Source of the DNA: UBA6623 sp965217195
GTDB lineage: Bacteria; Acidobacteriota; Terriglobia; Bryobacterales; UBA6623
Length of the DNA stretch: 64,000 nucleotides
Reading direction: 5' to 3'
Assembly: GCA_965217195.1 (NCBI GenBank)
Contig: CBDCHL010000005.1
Coordinates: forward strand, 1,550,001 to 1,614,000
Shown: positions 8,847-17,289 of the stretch, piece after piece
Numbering within the stretch: position 1 is the stretch's first letter
Layout: every line of letters begins with the position of its first letter
The notes under the pieces: model-generated
Databases searched by the model: none
Told to the model about the DNA's origin: nothing
Seen by the model: only the letters and a program-made list of their open reading frames with translations
Position numbers and translations under genes: made by a program

Positions 8847-9418
8847 TAGATTTCCCTCTAGATTTGCGCGCCGAACGTGAAGTCCACGATTCGTCGCGCG
8901 CGAGAACGCCGTAATTGCGCGCGAGATGCAAGCCGGTTGGGCCTCTGGTCAACAAGGCCGATGAAGGCTCGCACTATGCCATTCATCCCGTCGTCTCGCT
9001 AACTACTATTGGCCGAGATTTCCATTTTGGCCATCACGGCACGGTCAGGGTACTCCAATCCACGGCTCGGACGCAAGCCGGGATTTGTATTTTGGCCTTG
9101 GCAAGGCCACCTGCACCCGCGCTGCCCCGAATACCACGTCTCTTCGCGCTGAACCCTACACATCACCTCCGCCGGCAGGCGCCAGGGCTCGTCCGTCCGC
9201 TCACAGACGTTGAATGAGTGTGCTGAACGGCTCCGGCCGAATTCCCGTTAGCTCCCGAAGCTCCGAGCGATGACGCCGCGCCACTCGACAGGCAGCAAGG
9301 AATCCAGCGATACGCAAGACCGCTACCGAAGGGGAAACCCACATCCCTGAATGTGTCCGGACAATATGATGGCCGTGGCTTGCGCCGGCCAAGTCGTTCG
9401 CTGATGAGACAGCGGCCC
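8847..9418. other. Gene-free flank upstream of the MbnP/MbnH block
   Basis: I found no credible coding frame. It presumably contains the promoter for the three-gene block near its left end. Two short imperfect repeats of ATTTTGGCC occur about 67 bases apart (near 9022 and 9090). The right part abuts the start of a dead kinase gene and appears to be scrambled sequence from the insertion or deletion event. Confidence 0.4.
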
Positions 9419-9503
9419 GTCCTCGGCCTTGCAGACGACACGCATAACACCTTTGACCGAGCTTCTCGGTGATGCGGAGATGGGAGATGGTCTGGCCGAT
9501 CAC
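9419..9503 (-). pseudogene. Ser/Thr kinase N-terminal fragment
   Basis: GTG 9503 begins MIGQTISHLRITEKLGQ, the stereotyped start of Acidobacteria protein kinases (usual form MIGQTISHYRILEKLGEGGMGVVYKAED). After a frameshift the sequence continues as GMRVVCKAED, a decayed version of the glycine-rich loop and the lysine-containing strand. The homology ends there, about 28 codons in. Together with the C-terminal fragment at 5368-5505 it marks the two ends of a kinase gene whose other roughly 800 codons have been lost. Confidence 0.65.
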
Positions 9504-9854
9504 GACGGTCCAATTCTACCCTGTTACAGATTGGTGTTGATAACAATCGATGTCACTCGCTATCGGTCGGAGCCCGACCCACACGCTTGATTTCGGGCTG
9601 GATTCCGCCGTCCGGCGAGCTGCTGAGTGGACTCAGGAAGCCGGTAGGTGGTGGGAAAGATATTTCCCCGACAGCTCTATTCTATCGAGGGACGATCAGG
9701 AGAACCGATCCCGTCGAAGGGGATGCGCTCGCGTGTCGCAGTTTTTAGGCGACAGGCGACAGGCGTGGGTGCTTCTCCAGGACGGCGGTGGGGAGCTATT
9801 TGATTCCGCTGAGCCGTTCTTCTCCCTCGTCCATAGGAGCGGGATTCGTCGCTT
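9504..9854. other. Intergenic region between kinase relic and ssb
   Basis: No credible gene is seen in either strand. The part next to 9503 would hold the old kinase promoter, and the part next to 9855 would hold the end of the ssb transcript. I recognise no clear terminator hairpin. Confidence 0.35.
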
Positions 9855-10247
9855 TCAAAACGGCGTATCGTCATCGCTGACGCCGAGAGCTTCCTTCGTC
9901 GCCGCCTTGCCGTTTTGCTCGTCTCGGCTCAGCAAGATAACGTTTTCGGCGATCACTTCGACCCGGCTGCGTTTCTTCCCACCGTCGTCGGTGTACGTCT
10001 TCGACTGCAGCCGTCCCTCGACGAACACCTGCTTGCCCTTGGTGAGGTACGGGCCGAGCTTCTCCGAACGCCACACGACGATGTTGTGCCAGTCGGTTTG
10101 CTGCCTGTAGCCGCCGGTCGCGGACTTGACCGAGCGGTTGGTTGCGAGCGTGAAATTGCTGACCGTGATCTCGGCGGTTGTCTGTTTGGTTTCGGCGTCG
10201 CGGCCGATGCGGCCGAGTAGCTGGACGCGGTTTACGGAGCGGGACAT
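9855..10247 (-). CDS. ssb: Single-stranded DNA-binding protein
   Basis: A protein of 130 residues with an OB fold: MSRSVNRVQLLGRIGRDAE, then FTLATNR, TDWHNIVVWRSEKLGPYLTK and GKQVFVEGRLQSKTYTDDGG. It ends in the acidic tip DDDTPF, which docks replication and repair partners. The start ATG 10247 has a good GGAG site five bases upstream; the frame is open further upstream, but homology starts here. It binds exposed single strands during replication and repair as a homotetramer. It is shorter than the E. coli protein because the linker before the tip is only about 20 residues. Confidence 0.97.
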   Translation of the reverse strand: MSRSVNRVQLLGRIGRDAETKQTTAEITVSNFTLATNRSVKSATGGYRQQTDWHNIVVWRSEKLGPYLTKGKQVFVEGRLQSKTYTDDGGKKRSRVEVIAENVILLSRDEQNGKAATKEALGVSDDDTPF

Positions 10248-10400
10248 GGGGTCTCCTTGAAGCCCGCGGCAAGCCGCACGACTCCCCTTGCACCAGGCAA
10301 CGCCGAAGGCGCTACTGGGCAATTACTGGGCAAAACTCGCGAGAAATGGCGGCCAAAAAGACGGCTCAGAGAAGAGCCGGGGCCGTAAGTTGTTGAAAAT

Positions 10401-10475
10401 TGGAGCGGGAGACGGGGATCGAACCCGCGACATTCAGCTTGGGAAGCTGACGTTCTACCGCTGAACTACTCCCGC
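10401..10475 (-). tRNA. tRNA-Gly (anticodon CCC)
   Basis: Read on the minus strand the sequence starts GCGGGAGTAGTTCAGC and ends CTCCCGC followed by TCCA. The seven-base acceptor stem pairs perfectly, the D arm is AGTTCAGCGGTAGAAC, the anticodon loop is TTCCCAA inside the stem TCAGC/GCTGA, and the T loop is GGGTTCGATCC. The anticodon is therefore CCC, reading GGG glycine codons. The CCA end is encoded in the gene. Confidence 0.95.
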
Positions 10476-10570
10476 TCGAGCGGCTTTTCACCGTCGTTGT
10501 TGATCGGCCGGAACGCGGTAACACTACCAGCGCCGATCTCAGGGCGAACTAACTATAGCATAGCCTCCCG

Positions 10571-10862
10571 GCCGGATTAGGAACCTAGCGCTCGCGCGCT
10601 CGCGGCGGGTACATCGCGAGATTGGACAGTTTGCTCGTCAAATCCTCGACCGCGAGCTGTCCGCTCAAGCCGCTCGGGCTGTCAGGATCTCGCGCATGAC
10701 CGCCAGGGCCGTCTCCCGCCGGATTAGGAACCTAGCGCTCGCGCGCTCGCGGCGGGTACATCGCGAGATTGGACAGTTTGCTCGTCAAATCCTCGACCGC
10801 GAGCTGTCCGCTCAAGCCGCTCGGGCTGTCAGGATCTCGCGCATGACCGCCAGGGCCGTCTC
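10571..10862. repeat. Tandem duplication, 145 bp copies with 147-bp period
   Basis: The segment 10571-10715 is repeated without any visible mismatch at 10718-10862. The second copy contains the last 17 codons and stop of the L-threonine aldolase gene plus the downstream region; the first copy repeats all of it just beyond the gene. The perfect identity says the duplication is recent or is kept by gene conversion, or it could be an assembly artefact. A GC-rich stretch of CGCG motifs within each unit could form a terminator-like stem. Confidence 0.95.
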
Positions 10863-11858
10863 GCAATCCTCGCGGCTGACGTCGTGATGCGTAACCAATC
10901 GCATCCGCGTGCCGCTTAGACCGTTCGCGAGCAAGCCTTTTTCCTTCAGGCGCGCGGAGAGCTCGGGAGCACCCATGCCGGTCCCGGCACAATCGAAGAA
11001 CAGAATGTTCGTTTCGACCAGCGCGGGATCGATCGCCACGCCGGGCATCTCGACCAACGACTCGGCCAAGTAACGGGCATTGGCGTGGTCGTCGGGGATC
11101 TTGGCGGGCGATTCCTCAAGCGCGACCAGCCCAGCGGCGGCCAATACTCCGACTTGCCGCATCCCCCCGCCCAAGCCCTTCCGTACTCGACGAGCTTCGT
11201 CGATGAAGTCGCGTTGGCCGGCAAGCATCGAACCAACCGGCGCGCCTAAGCCTTTCGAGAGGCAAAACATCACCGAGTCAACCGGGGCGGAGACCTCGGC
11301 GGGCGTGGCGCCGAGATAGGCCGCTGCGTTGAAAATACGCGCGCCGTCCATGTGAACGGAGACGCCCTCGGCGTGGGCCTTCTCGCAGATCTCGACGACG
11401 GTTTCCTGGGGATAGACTCGGCCGCCCGCAACGTTATGTGAGTTTTCGATAGAGATCAGCCCGGTGCCCTGGAAGTGGTCGCTCTGACCGCGTACCCGCG
11501 CGCCGATCGCGTCCCAACTGAGTACACCGTTCTCAGTGGCGATTGTCCGTGTCAAGCAATTCGCAAGGCTCGCCGGCCCGCCCATCTCATAAAGCACGAT
11601 GTGCGAACGGTCGTCGCAAATGATCTCGTGCCCCGGACGAGTGTGAGTGCGAATAGCCGTCTGGTTGCCCATCGTGCCGGTGGGCACGAACAGCGCCGCT
11701 TCCTTGCCGACGATTTCGGCGGCGCGCTCCTCGAGCCGGTTCACCGTCGGATCTTCGCCGTAGACATCGTCACCAACCTCGGCCTCGAACATAGCGCGCC
11801 GCATAGCCGGGGTCGGCTTCGTTACGGTGTCGCTGCGAAGGTCGATGAACTTGTCCAT
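10812..11858 (-). CDS. ltaE: Low-specificity L-threonine aldolase
   Basis: A cytosolic PLP enzyme of 348 residues that splits L-threonine or L-allo-threonine into glycine and acetaldehyde. The start is MDKFIDLRSDTVTKPTPAMR, followed by GDDVYGEDPTVNRLE, the PLP phosphate-binding region FVPTGTMGNQ, the cofactor aspartate in HMDGAR (Asp171), and the Schiff-base lysine in FCLSKGLGAPVGSM (Lys202). The C-terminal 17 codons and stop are copied again directly downstream by a tandem duplication that leaves the gene itself intact. The next gene upstream, hemW, ends 46 bases before the start; they may be co-transcribed. Confidence 0.95.
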   Translation of the reverse strand: MDKFIDLRSDTVTKPTPAMRRAMFEAEVGDDVYGEDPTVNRLEERAAEIVGKEAALFVPTGTMGNQTAIRTHTRPGHEIICDDRSHIVLYEMGGPASLANCLTRTIATENGVLSWDAIGARVRGQSDHFQGTGLISIENSHNVAGGRVYPQETVVEICEKAHAEGVSVHMDGARIFNAAAYLGATPAEVSAPVDSVMFCLSKGLGAPVGSMLAGQRDFIDEARRVRKGLGGGMRQVGVLAAAGLVALEESPAKIPDDHANARYLAESLVEMPGVAIDPALVETNILFFDCAGTGMGAPELSARLKEKGLLANGLSGTRMRLVTHHDVSREDCETALAVMREILTARAA

Positions 11859-11904
11859 GGGGGTGGCCTCACCTCAGTGGCGGGAAACAGAATGGCGCAA
11901 TAGG

Positions 11905-13014
11905 TCAGTCCACGAGAAACTGCTGAAAGACCTCATTGGAATACATCACGCCCTCCGCTGTCAGCCGTAAGCACCCGTCCTCGGCCTTCGAAAGCCAACC
12001 GCGGCCGCGCAGCCGGCCGACGTTGCCACCGTAGCGCTTCCATTCCGCTTCGGTCGGCTCGATCCCCACCATTTGTCGCAGGCCGGTGATGAATTTGTCT
12101 TCGCTGCGGCGATCGGGGTTGACGTCCCAGACGCCCATACGTAGGCTTTCGCCGCGCTCGGCTCGCTCAACGTATTCGGCGGGTGTCTTCACGTTGGCCC
12201 AGCGGCGCAAACCGTCAAAGGAATGGGCGTCTGAGCCGAAACCGAGATAGGGCCGCATGTTCCAGTACTTGAGATTGTGGCGTGATTCACGGCCCGGCAC
12301 GGCAAAGTTCGAGATTTCGTAGCGCTTTATGTCCATTGCTTCCAGGCGCTCGACCGCCCGTTCGTAGAAAGCAGCAATCTGATCCTCGCTCGGAACCCGT
12401 TCGGCGCCGAAGCGCGTTCCGGCAGCTCGCAATTCCGCGCCTAAGCGGCTTTCGTCATCGACTTCGAGCATGTAGACCGAAACGTGGGGAGGCCGCAAGC
12501 GCTCCACCCAATCGAGCGATTCCTCCCAACCGGCATCGTCCTGATAGGCCAGACCGGCAATCAAATCGACATTGATGTTTTCAATGCCCGCACTCCGCAA
12601 GATCGCGATCTCGCGGGCGACGTCTTTCGGAGTATGCTTCCGGCTCGAGGCCGCTGCTTCCCGCGGCACAAACGACTGCACGCCCAGGCTGACACGGTTG
12701 ACGCCCAATCGGACCCATGCGCGCGCTTTCTCGGCCGTTACCGTCAGAGGGGAGGCCTCGATGGTCACCTCCGCTCGGTCAACGGGGTCGAGCGCTGCAA
12801 AAATGCGCTCGAGTTGCGCGATGTCCAATAGGCTGGGCGTCCCTCCACCGAAGTAGATCGAGTCGGCCGGAGAGGTTATGGCGCTGTCACGGATTTCGCC
12901 TTCAAGCGCCCGAAGGTAGCGCTCGACGAGTTCTTCAGCGAAGACGCCGGAAGCAAAGTTGCAGTAGGTGCACTTCTGCCGACAGAAAGGGATCGAGATA
13001 TAGAGCCCGATCAT
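11905..13014 (-). CDS. hemW: Radical SAM haem chaperone HemW
   Basis: A protein of 369 residues. The radical-SAM cluster motif is CRQKCTYC (Cys11, Cys15, Cys18), with the HemN/HemW form YISIPFCRQKCTYCNF at the start. Further marks are YFGGGTPSLL, the SAM-site VTIEASP, the strand GVNRVSLGVQSF, and the C-terminal HemN-like domain with HNLKYWNMRPYLGFGSDAHS. The family was long annotated as oxygen-independent coproporphyrinogen III oxidase, but HemW proteins insert haem into respiratory enzymes. That role fits an organism with the cytochrome-rich gene set in this window. Confidence 0.93.
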   Translation of the reverse strand: MIGLYISIPFCRQKCTYCNFASGVFAEELVERYLRALEGEIRDSAITSPADSIYFGGGTPSLLDIAQLERIFAALDPVDRAEVTIEASPLTVTAEKARAWVRLGVNRVSLGVQSFVPREAAASSRKHTPKDVAREIAILRSAGIENINVDLIAGLAYQDDAGWEESLDWVERLRPPHVSVYMLEVDDESRLGAELRAAGTRFGAERVPSEDQIAAFYERAVERLEAMDIKRYEISNFAVPGRESRHNLKYWNMRPYLGFGSDAHSFDGLRRWANVKTPAEYVERAERGESLRMGVWDVNPDRRSEDKFITGLRQMVGIEPTEAEWKRYGGNVGRLRGRGWLSKAEDGCLRLTAEGVMYSNEVFQQFLVD

Positions 13015-13131
13015 TACACACTTCGACCGTCGGCCGTCCCATACGATTCGTTGAATGGCACGTCTTCGCTCAGCAGCGCCACGGCGATAGCCGTCGTGAC
13101 TCAGCCCTTTCTCAGGCCGTGCGAGCGTGGA

Positions 13132-13422
13132 TTACCAACGGTCGCCGCGCCGACCACCCCCCCCGCCGCCGCGGTCGGGGCGAGGACGAGCCTCGTTGAC
13201 GACAACATTGCGCCCGGCGATGTCGGAGCCGTTGACAGCCGCGATCGCTGTTTCGGCTTCCCCGTCGTCATCCATTTCAACAAAGCCGAAGCCGCGGGAT
13301 TGCCCCGTGTCGCGGTCCGTAATGATCTGTACCGATCCCACCGACCCGTGAGCCGAAAAGGCTTCGCGGACGTCGTTTTCTGTAGCTCCGAAAGCGAGGT
13401 TGCCTATGTAGAGTTTTTTCAC
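13132..13422 (-). CDS. RRM-domain RNA-binding protein
   Basis: A protein of 96 residues with one RNA-recognition motif: RNP2 is KLYIGNLAF at residues 3-11, and RNP1 is SRGFGFVEM near residue 45. The C-terminus is a short arginine/glycine tail, RPRPDRGGGGGGRRGDRW. This is the usual form of bacterial RRM proteins seen in Acidobacteriota, Cyanobacteria and Proteobacteria, often linked to cold response or general RNA chaperoning, but the target here is not known. It seems to be a single-gene unit. Confidence 0.92.
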   Translation of the reverse strand: MKKLYIGNLAFGATENDVREAFSAHGSVGSVQIITDRDTGQSRGFGFVEMDDDGEAETAIAAVNGSDIAGRNVVVNEARPRPDRGGGGGGRRGDRW

Positions 13423-13666
13423 CGAATCTTCCTATCCAATCTTCCGCCCGGTTCCATCTCACGTGACCGACTCATCCACCTCTAGCCCGAGGTATAGAAC
13501 GCGATCGAGGTGACCCGCACGGTGCCGCCAAGCCTGATTGTCGGCGGCCTACGGTTAAGAGTAACATGCCGGCCGCGAAGACCGGGCCGCGATATAATAA
13601 GTCCGCCTGACGCAGCTCGATGTTGGTACCCCAGCGGGAGCAACCGGGCGGACGGTTCATTGCCTC

Positions 13667-15415
13667 ATGATCAAGTACCTTCTCGGCATTCTCACCGGCG
13701 TGGTTCTGGTCTTTCTGTTAATCGGCGCGATCTTTCTGATGGCTCTCACGATGGGCGGAGCGCCACCCTCCATTGAGGACGATTCGGTGCTCGTGATCCG
13801 CCTGCGTGGAGAGATCCCCGAGCACGTCGGCGTGGCATTCTCGTTCGGTTCGTGGGATTCGTCGACGCCGCCGACGCTGCTCGAAGTGCGGCAGGCATTT
13901 CAAAATGCCGCCGAGGATGACCGCATTCACGCGATTGCTCTTTATTGCGGCGGGCTTCAGGCCGGTTGGGCCAAAGCGCAGGAGATACGGTGGGCGATTG
14001 AAGACTTTAAGAAATCGGAGAAGCCCGTCAGAGCTTTTCTTCAGGGCGCTTCGATGCTTGACTACTACGTCGCCGCCGCCGCCGATGAAATCTCCATGCC
14101 GCCCGCGGCCGTGCTCGACGTGAAGGGCCTGCGGGCGGAAGTAGCGTTCTACAAAGACACGCTTGCGAAGATCGGCGTTCAGGCCGAACTCGAGCGCATC
14201 GGCAAGTACAAGAGCTTCGCCGAGCCGTGGTCGCGCTCGTCGATGTCCGAGCCATTTCGTGAAGTGATTAACTCCGTACTCGACGAAATCTACGGGCAAT
14301 TTCTTGAAGCGGTCGCTCCCGCGCGTGAGATGACGCCCGACGAGTTGCGCGCGGTGATCGACACCGGCCCGTTCGTTCAAGAGCAGGCTCTCGAATCCGG
14401 ATTGGTCGATGTCCTGCAATATGAAGACGAGTTTCTCGATGCTCTCAAGCGGGATCTGGAACTCGATGAGCTCCACAAAGTCAGTCTTGCGCGTTACCGC
14501 AAGATCTCAGGCGACTCGCTCGGTTTCGGGGGCGAAACCCAAATCGCGGTTGTGTACGCCGTCGGCAACATCGTGGGCGGCCAAGCCGAGCCCGATCCGA
14601 TTTTCGGGTCGAATGTCCTCGGCGCCGACAGTTTTTCCCGCACGCTGAGGAAGGTCAAGGACGACGATGACATCGAGGCCGTCATCGTTCGCATCGATTC
14701 TCCGGGCGGCGACGCGTTCGCCTCGGACCGGATGTGGCGTGAGATGAACCGGCTGCGAGAAGAGAAGCCGGTCATTGTTTCCATGTCGGATGTGGCGGCT
14801 TCGGGCGGCTACTATATCGCGATGGCCGACTCGCCGGTGCTGGCCTACCCCGGAACCACCACCGGGTCCATCGGCGTGGTCTATGGCAAGTTCAATCTGC
14901 GCGGTCTCTATGACAAGCTGGGCGTCCACAAGGAGGTCATCACACGGGGCCGCTATGCCGCCAGCCTGAGCAATTACAGTGGATTTTCCCCGGAAGAAAG
15001 AGTCAAGGCGCGCGAGAGCGTGGAGGCGTTTTATGAGACGTTCGTTCGCAAGGTCGCCGAATCCCGCGGACGCGAATGGGACGAGATCGATGAAATCGCC
15101 CAAGGCCGCGTCTGGATGGGCAGCCAGGCGCAGGCCAACGGATTGGTTGACGAATTGGGCGGCTTTGACCGCGCTGTCGAAATGGCCAAAGAGGCCGCCG
15201 GTCTCGACCCGGAGGATGGTGTGACTTTGGTTCCGTATCCGGAACCGAAGGAATTCCTCGAATTGCTGCTCGAAGGAAACTGGCGGGCGACGGAATCGCC
15301 TGTCGCTGCCTACGTCCGATCCACCCTCGGCGAGCTTAGCGGATCCGTGCCTTGGCCGGCGCTGTTGCGCGGGGGGCTGATGTACATCCCGCCTTACTCG
15401 ATCCAGATTCGCTGA
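13667..15415 (+). CDS. sppA: Signal peptide peptidase SppA (67K type)
   Basis: A membrane protease of 582 residues that clears cleaved signal peptides. One N-terminal membrane helix (LLGILTGVVLVFLLIGAIFL) anchors it facing the periplasm. It is the long form with two SppA domains: the N-terminal half carries the catalytic lysine in IGKYKSFAEPW (Lys182), and the C-terminal half carries the nucleophile in AASGGYYIAMA (Ser379), followed by the typical TTTGSIGVVYG. The overall size is close to that of E. coli SppA (618). It is transcribed away from the RRM gene; a TATAAT hexamer lies at 13593-13598 but no matching -35 box was evident. Confidence 0.95.
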   Translation: MIKYLLGILTGVVLVFLLIGAIFLMALTMGGAPPSIEDDSVLVIRLRGEIPEHVGVAFSFGSWDSSTPPTLLEVRQAFQNAAEDDRIHAIALYCGGLQAGWAKAQEIRWAIEDFKKSEKPVRAFLQGASMLDYYVAAAADEISMPPAAVLDVKGLRAEVAFYKDTLAKIGVQAELERIGKYKSFAEPWSRSSMSEPFREVINSVLDEIYGQFLEAVAPAREMTPDELRAVIDTGPFVQEQALESGLVDVLQYEDEFLDALKRDLELDELHKVSLARYRKISGDSLGFGGETQIAVVYAVGNIVGGQAEPDPIFGSNVLGADSFSRTLRKVKDDDDIEAVIVRIDSPGGDAFASDRMWREMNRLREEKPVIVSMSDVAASGGYYIAMADSPVLAYPGTTTGSIGVVYGKFNLRGLYDKLGVHKEVITRGRYAASLSNYSGFSPEERVKARESVEAFYETFVRKVAESRGREWDEIDEIAQGRVWMGSQAQANGLVDELGGFDRAVEMAKEAAGLDPEDGVTLVPYPEPKEFLELLLEGNWRATESPVAAYVRSTLGELSGSVPWPALLRGGLMYIPPYSIQIR

Positions 15416-15471
15416 CGTCGGCGAGCTCAAGTCTCGCGCGTTTCCACATACGGTACGTGCTTGGGTGACAG

Positions 15472-15540
15472 ACATGAGTGTCGGTCACTACTTTCGCCTA
15501 GGACCAGCACGAGTGCCGGCCGCTACTTTTCACTAGAACC
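15472..15540. repeat. Two direct copies of a 34-bp repeat
   Basis: The units 15472-15505 and 15507-15540 align without gaps at about 24 of 34 positions, sharing GAGTG-CGG, CTACTTT and CTAG-ACC. They lie in the short gap where the sppA and SYLF transcripts converge. They are too few to call an array and may be a piece of an interspersed element. Confidence 0.5.
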
Positions 15541-15550
15541 GAGCGGTTCG

Positions 15551-16309
15551 TCAGTCTGCGTCGGGCATCGGCTTGTACTGCCCCAGCAAATCCAGAATCG
15601 GGCGCGCTCGCGCGGGCGCATCAACCTCCCCGCGCAACAAAGACTTGATTGTCGGCTCAAAGCCGTAGAGCTTGCGGTTGCCTTTGTGGAACGGACGCAT
15701 AGTCGCGCCGTCGAAGGAGATGCCGGCGAAGATGCCCCGTGATCGCGAGTAACCGAGGATATCGGCGCCGAACAGAGCGTCAGTTGACGCGGAGGCTGAT
15801 CGGCCGACCGGCCCCCCGGCCGCCGAGCCGTCAATACCAATCGTGAGTTTCGTCCGCAGGAGTTTGTTGACGCTCTCGGGTGTCATGAACAGAACGACCA
15901 AGTCGCTCGAGCTGCCGCCGATTTGAAGGCCGATATTACCGCCCTCGATGCGGAAACTCGCGGGTGCGCTCCAGCCGCCCGCGGCCAGCCGGCAGGTGAT
16001 GAATCCCTTGCCGTACTTGCCTCCGATCACCAATGCGGCCTTCCAGACCGACGGGAACACTCCGAGGCAATCGGCCTTGGCTATGAGCTCCGCGGAGATG
16101 TGTTTGTCCGGGACGCCCAGCGCCTCCCGGAGCACGATCTCCGCCGTGGCCAGTCGCTTCTCGGTCTTGTTTGTCGGGCGCTCCGTGTCGCGTCCGGGTG
16201 GGGCCGCGGCAACCGCCGCGGCGACCAGACAGCTAATGATTCCCAATCGAGCCGACCCTCGGAAAAAAGAGAACCTACCACCGCCGCTCCGCCTTGTTGC
16301 TCGATTCAT
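15551..16309 (-). CDS. SYLF/Ysc84-domain lipid-binding protein (second gene)
   Basis: A secreted protein of 252 residues. ATG 16309 is preferred over ATG 16327 because GAGGGAGG lies eight bases ahead of it and a signal sequence (SARLGIISCLVAAAVAAA) follows. The SYLF domain occupies most of the rest, with AKADCLGVFPSVWKAALVIG, GKYGKGFITCR, GGNIGLQIGGSSSDLVVLFM and the end ILGYSRSRGIFAGISFDGA. Domains of this type bind phosphoinositides in eukaryotes; the bacterial role is unknown. It follows a paralogue by 19 bases, so the two are one operon. Confidence 0.92.
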   Translation of the reverse strand: MNRATRRSGGGRFSFFRGSARLGIISCLVAAAVAAAPPGRDTERPTNKTEKRLATAEIVLREALGVPDKHISAELIAKADCLGVFPSVWKAALVIGGKYGKGFITCRLAAGGWSAPASFRIEGGNIGLQIGGSSSDLVVLFMTPESVNKLLRTKLTIGIDGSAAGGPVGRSASASTDALFGADILGYSRSRGIFAGISFDGATMRPFHKGNRKLYGFEPTIKSLLRGEVDAPARARPILDLLGQYKPMPDAD

Positions 16310-16328
16310 GGAACCATCCTCCCTCATC

Positions 16329-17024
16329 CTATTGATGCTCGGATGACGAGTATTTGTTCAACGCGTTCGTCAGTCTCCCGGTCGAAGCCGGTGGGGGAAT
16401 CTCGCCAAACAGAATCTGCTTCGGAGAAACCTCGCGTCCGTAGATTTTCGTGTCTGCCTCGCGATCCGGACGCAGCGTCGCGCCCTCGACCGAGACGCCG
16501 GCGAACACGCCCCGTGCGCGCGAGTACGAAAGAATTTCGGCATGCATCTGCGCGTCGGTCTGAGCTTGTGCTGTGCGCCCCACCGGACCGCCGGCCACCG
16601 ACGCATCGGCGCCGAGCGTGAACTTGCTGCTCAGCAATTTCTCTTTGCCTCGCTCGTTCATGACGAGCAGAACAACATCGGTTGAGCTGCCGCCGATTTG
16701 CAATCCTATGCTGCCACCTTCGATTTTTACCGTCGAGGGGCCGGTCCACCCCTTGCCGCCCTTGGCACGACAGCTGATGACACCCTTGCCGTACTTTCCG
16801 CCGAGACCGAACCCGACTTTCTTCATACCCGGGATAATCGCCACGCAATGGGCCTTTGAGAGCAGAGCCTGCGGAATCGATTTATCCTTCGACTCCATCA
16901 CCTCGGCGAAAACCCGTGCGGCACGGTCCGCCCGCTGTACCGCCTTGTTGGCCGCTTGAAGCGATACCGCCCCGACCGCCAAAACAATGCCCGCGACCGG
17001 CAAGATCAATCTGCTTGATGTCAT
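16329..17024 (-). CDS. SYLF/Ysc84-domain lipid-binding protein (first gene)
   Basis: A secreted protein of 231 residues, a paralogue of the next gene in the operon. ATG 17024 has GGAGG seven bases upstream and is followed by a signal peptide (LILPVAGIVLAVGAVSLQA). The domain shows AHCVAIIPGMKKVGFGLGG, KYGKGVISCRAKGGKGWTGP, EGGSIGLQIGGSSTDVVLL and ILSYSRARGVFAGVSVEGA. Its C-terminal tail is longer than in the sister protein. Pairs of this kind suggest either dosage or a hetero-complex at the outer membrane; this is inference. Confidence 0.92.
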   Translation of the reverse strand: MTSSRLILPVAGIVLAVGAVSLQAANKAVQRADRAARVFAEVMESKDKSIPQALLSKAHCVAIIPGMKKVGFGLGGKYGKGVISCRAKGGKGWTGPSTVKIEGGSIGLQIGGSSTDVVLLVMNERGKEKLLSSKFTLGADASVAGGPVGRTAQAQTDAQMHAEILSYSRARGVFAGVSVEGATLRPDREADTKIYGREVSPKQILFGEIPPPASTGRLTNALNKYSSSEHQ

Positions 17025-17140
17025 TGTTGCCTCCGTAATCCACAATCCACTTCTCAGCCCCTATTATGGCCAACCGGAGCAGAGACAGTGAGCTGAAGGA
17101 GCAGTCCTTTGTGAAACATTTTGTACTAGTAATGTTTTAA

Positions 17141-17154
17141 CCTGAATTATGCAC
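17141..17154 (+). repeat. IS1380 left inverted repeat
   Basis: CCTGAATTATGCAC, the reverse complement of the right end at 18935-18948. Outside it the match continues imperfectly into ATGTT-AA on both sides. Confidence 0.85.
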
Positions 17155-17289
17155 TGCGGGGTGCACCGGGGTGCACCTGAGGAGACCTGTGCCGCAAGGG
17201 ACCATTGGGGGACCCCCGAAAACATGGGGTAAAAAGGTAGGCTGGCGAAGATTCCCGCTTCGCCAACCGACCCCAAGGAGGTCACCCAA

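Noticed and set aside
13593..13598. TATAAT hexamer ahead of sppA.
   Set aside because: No matching -35 box at the right distance and no clear start of transcription, so a promoter is not called.
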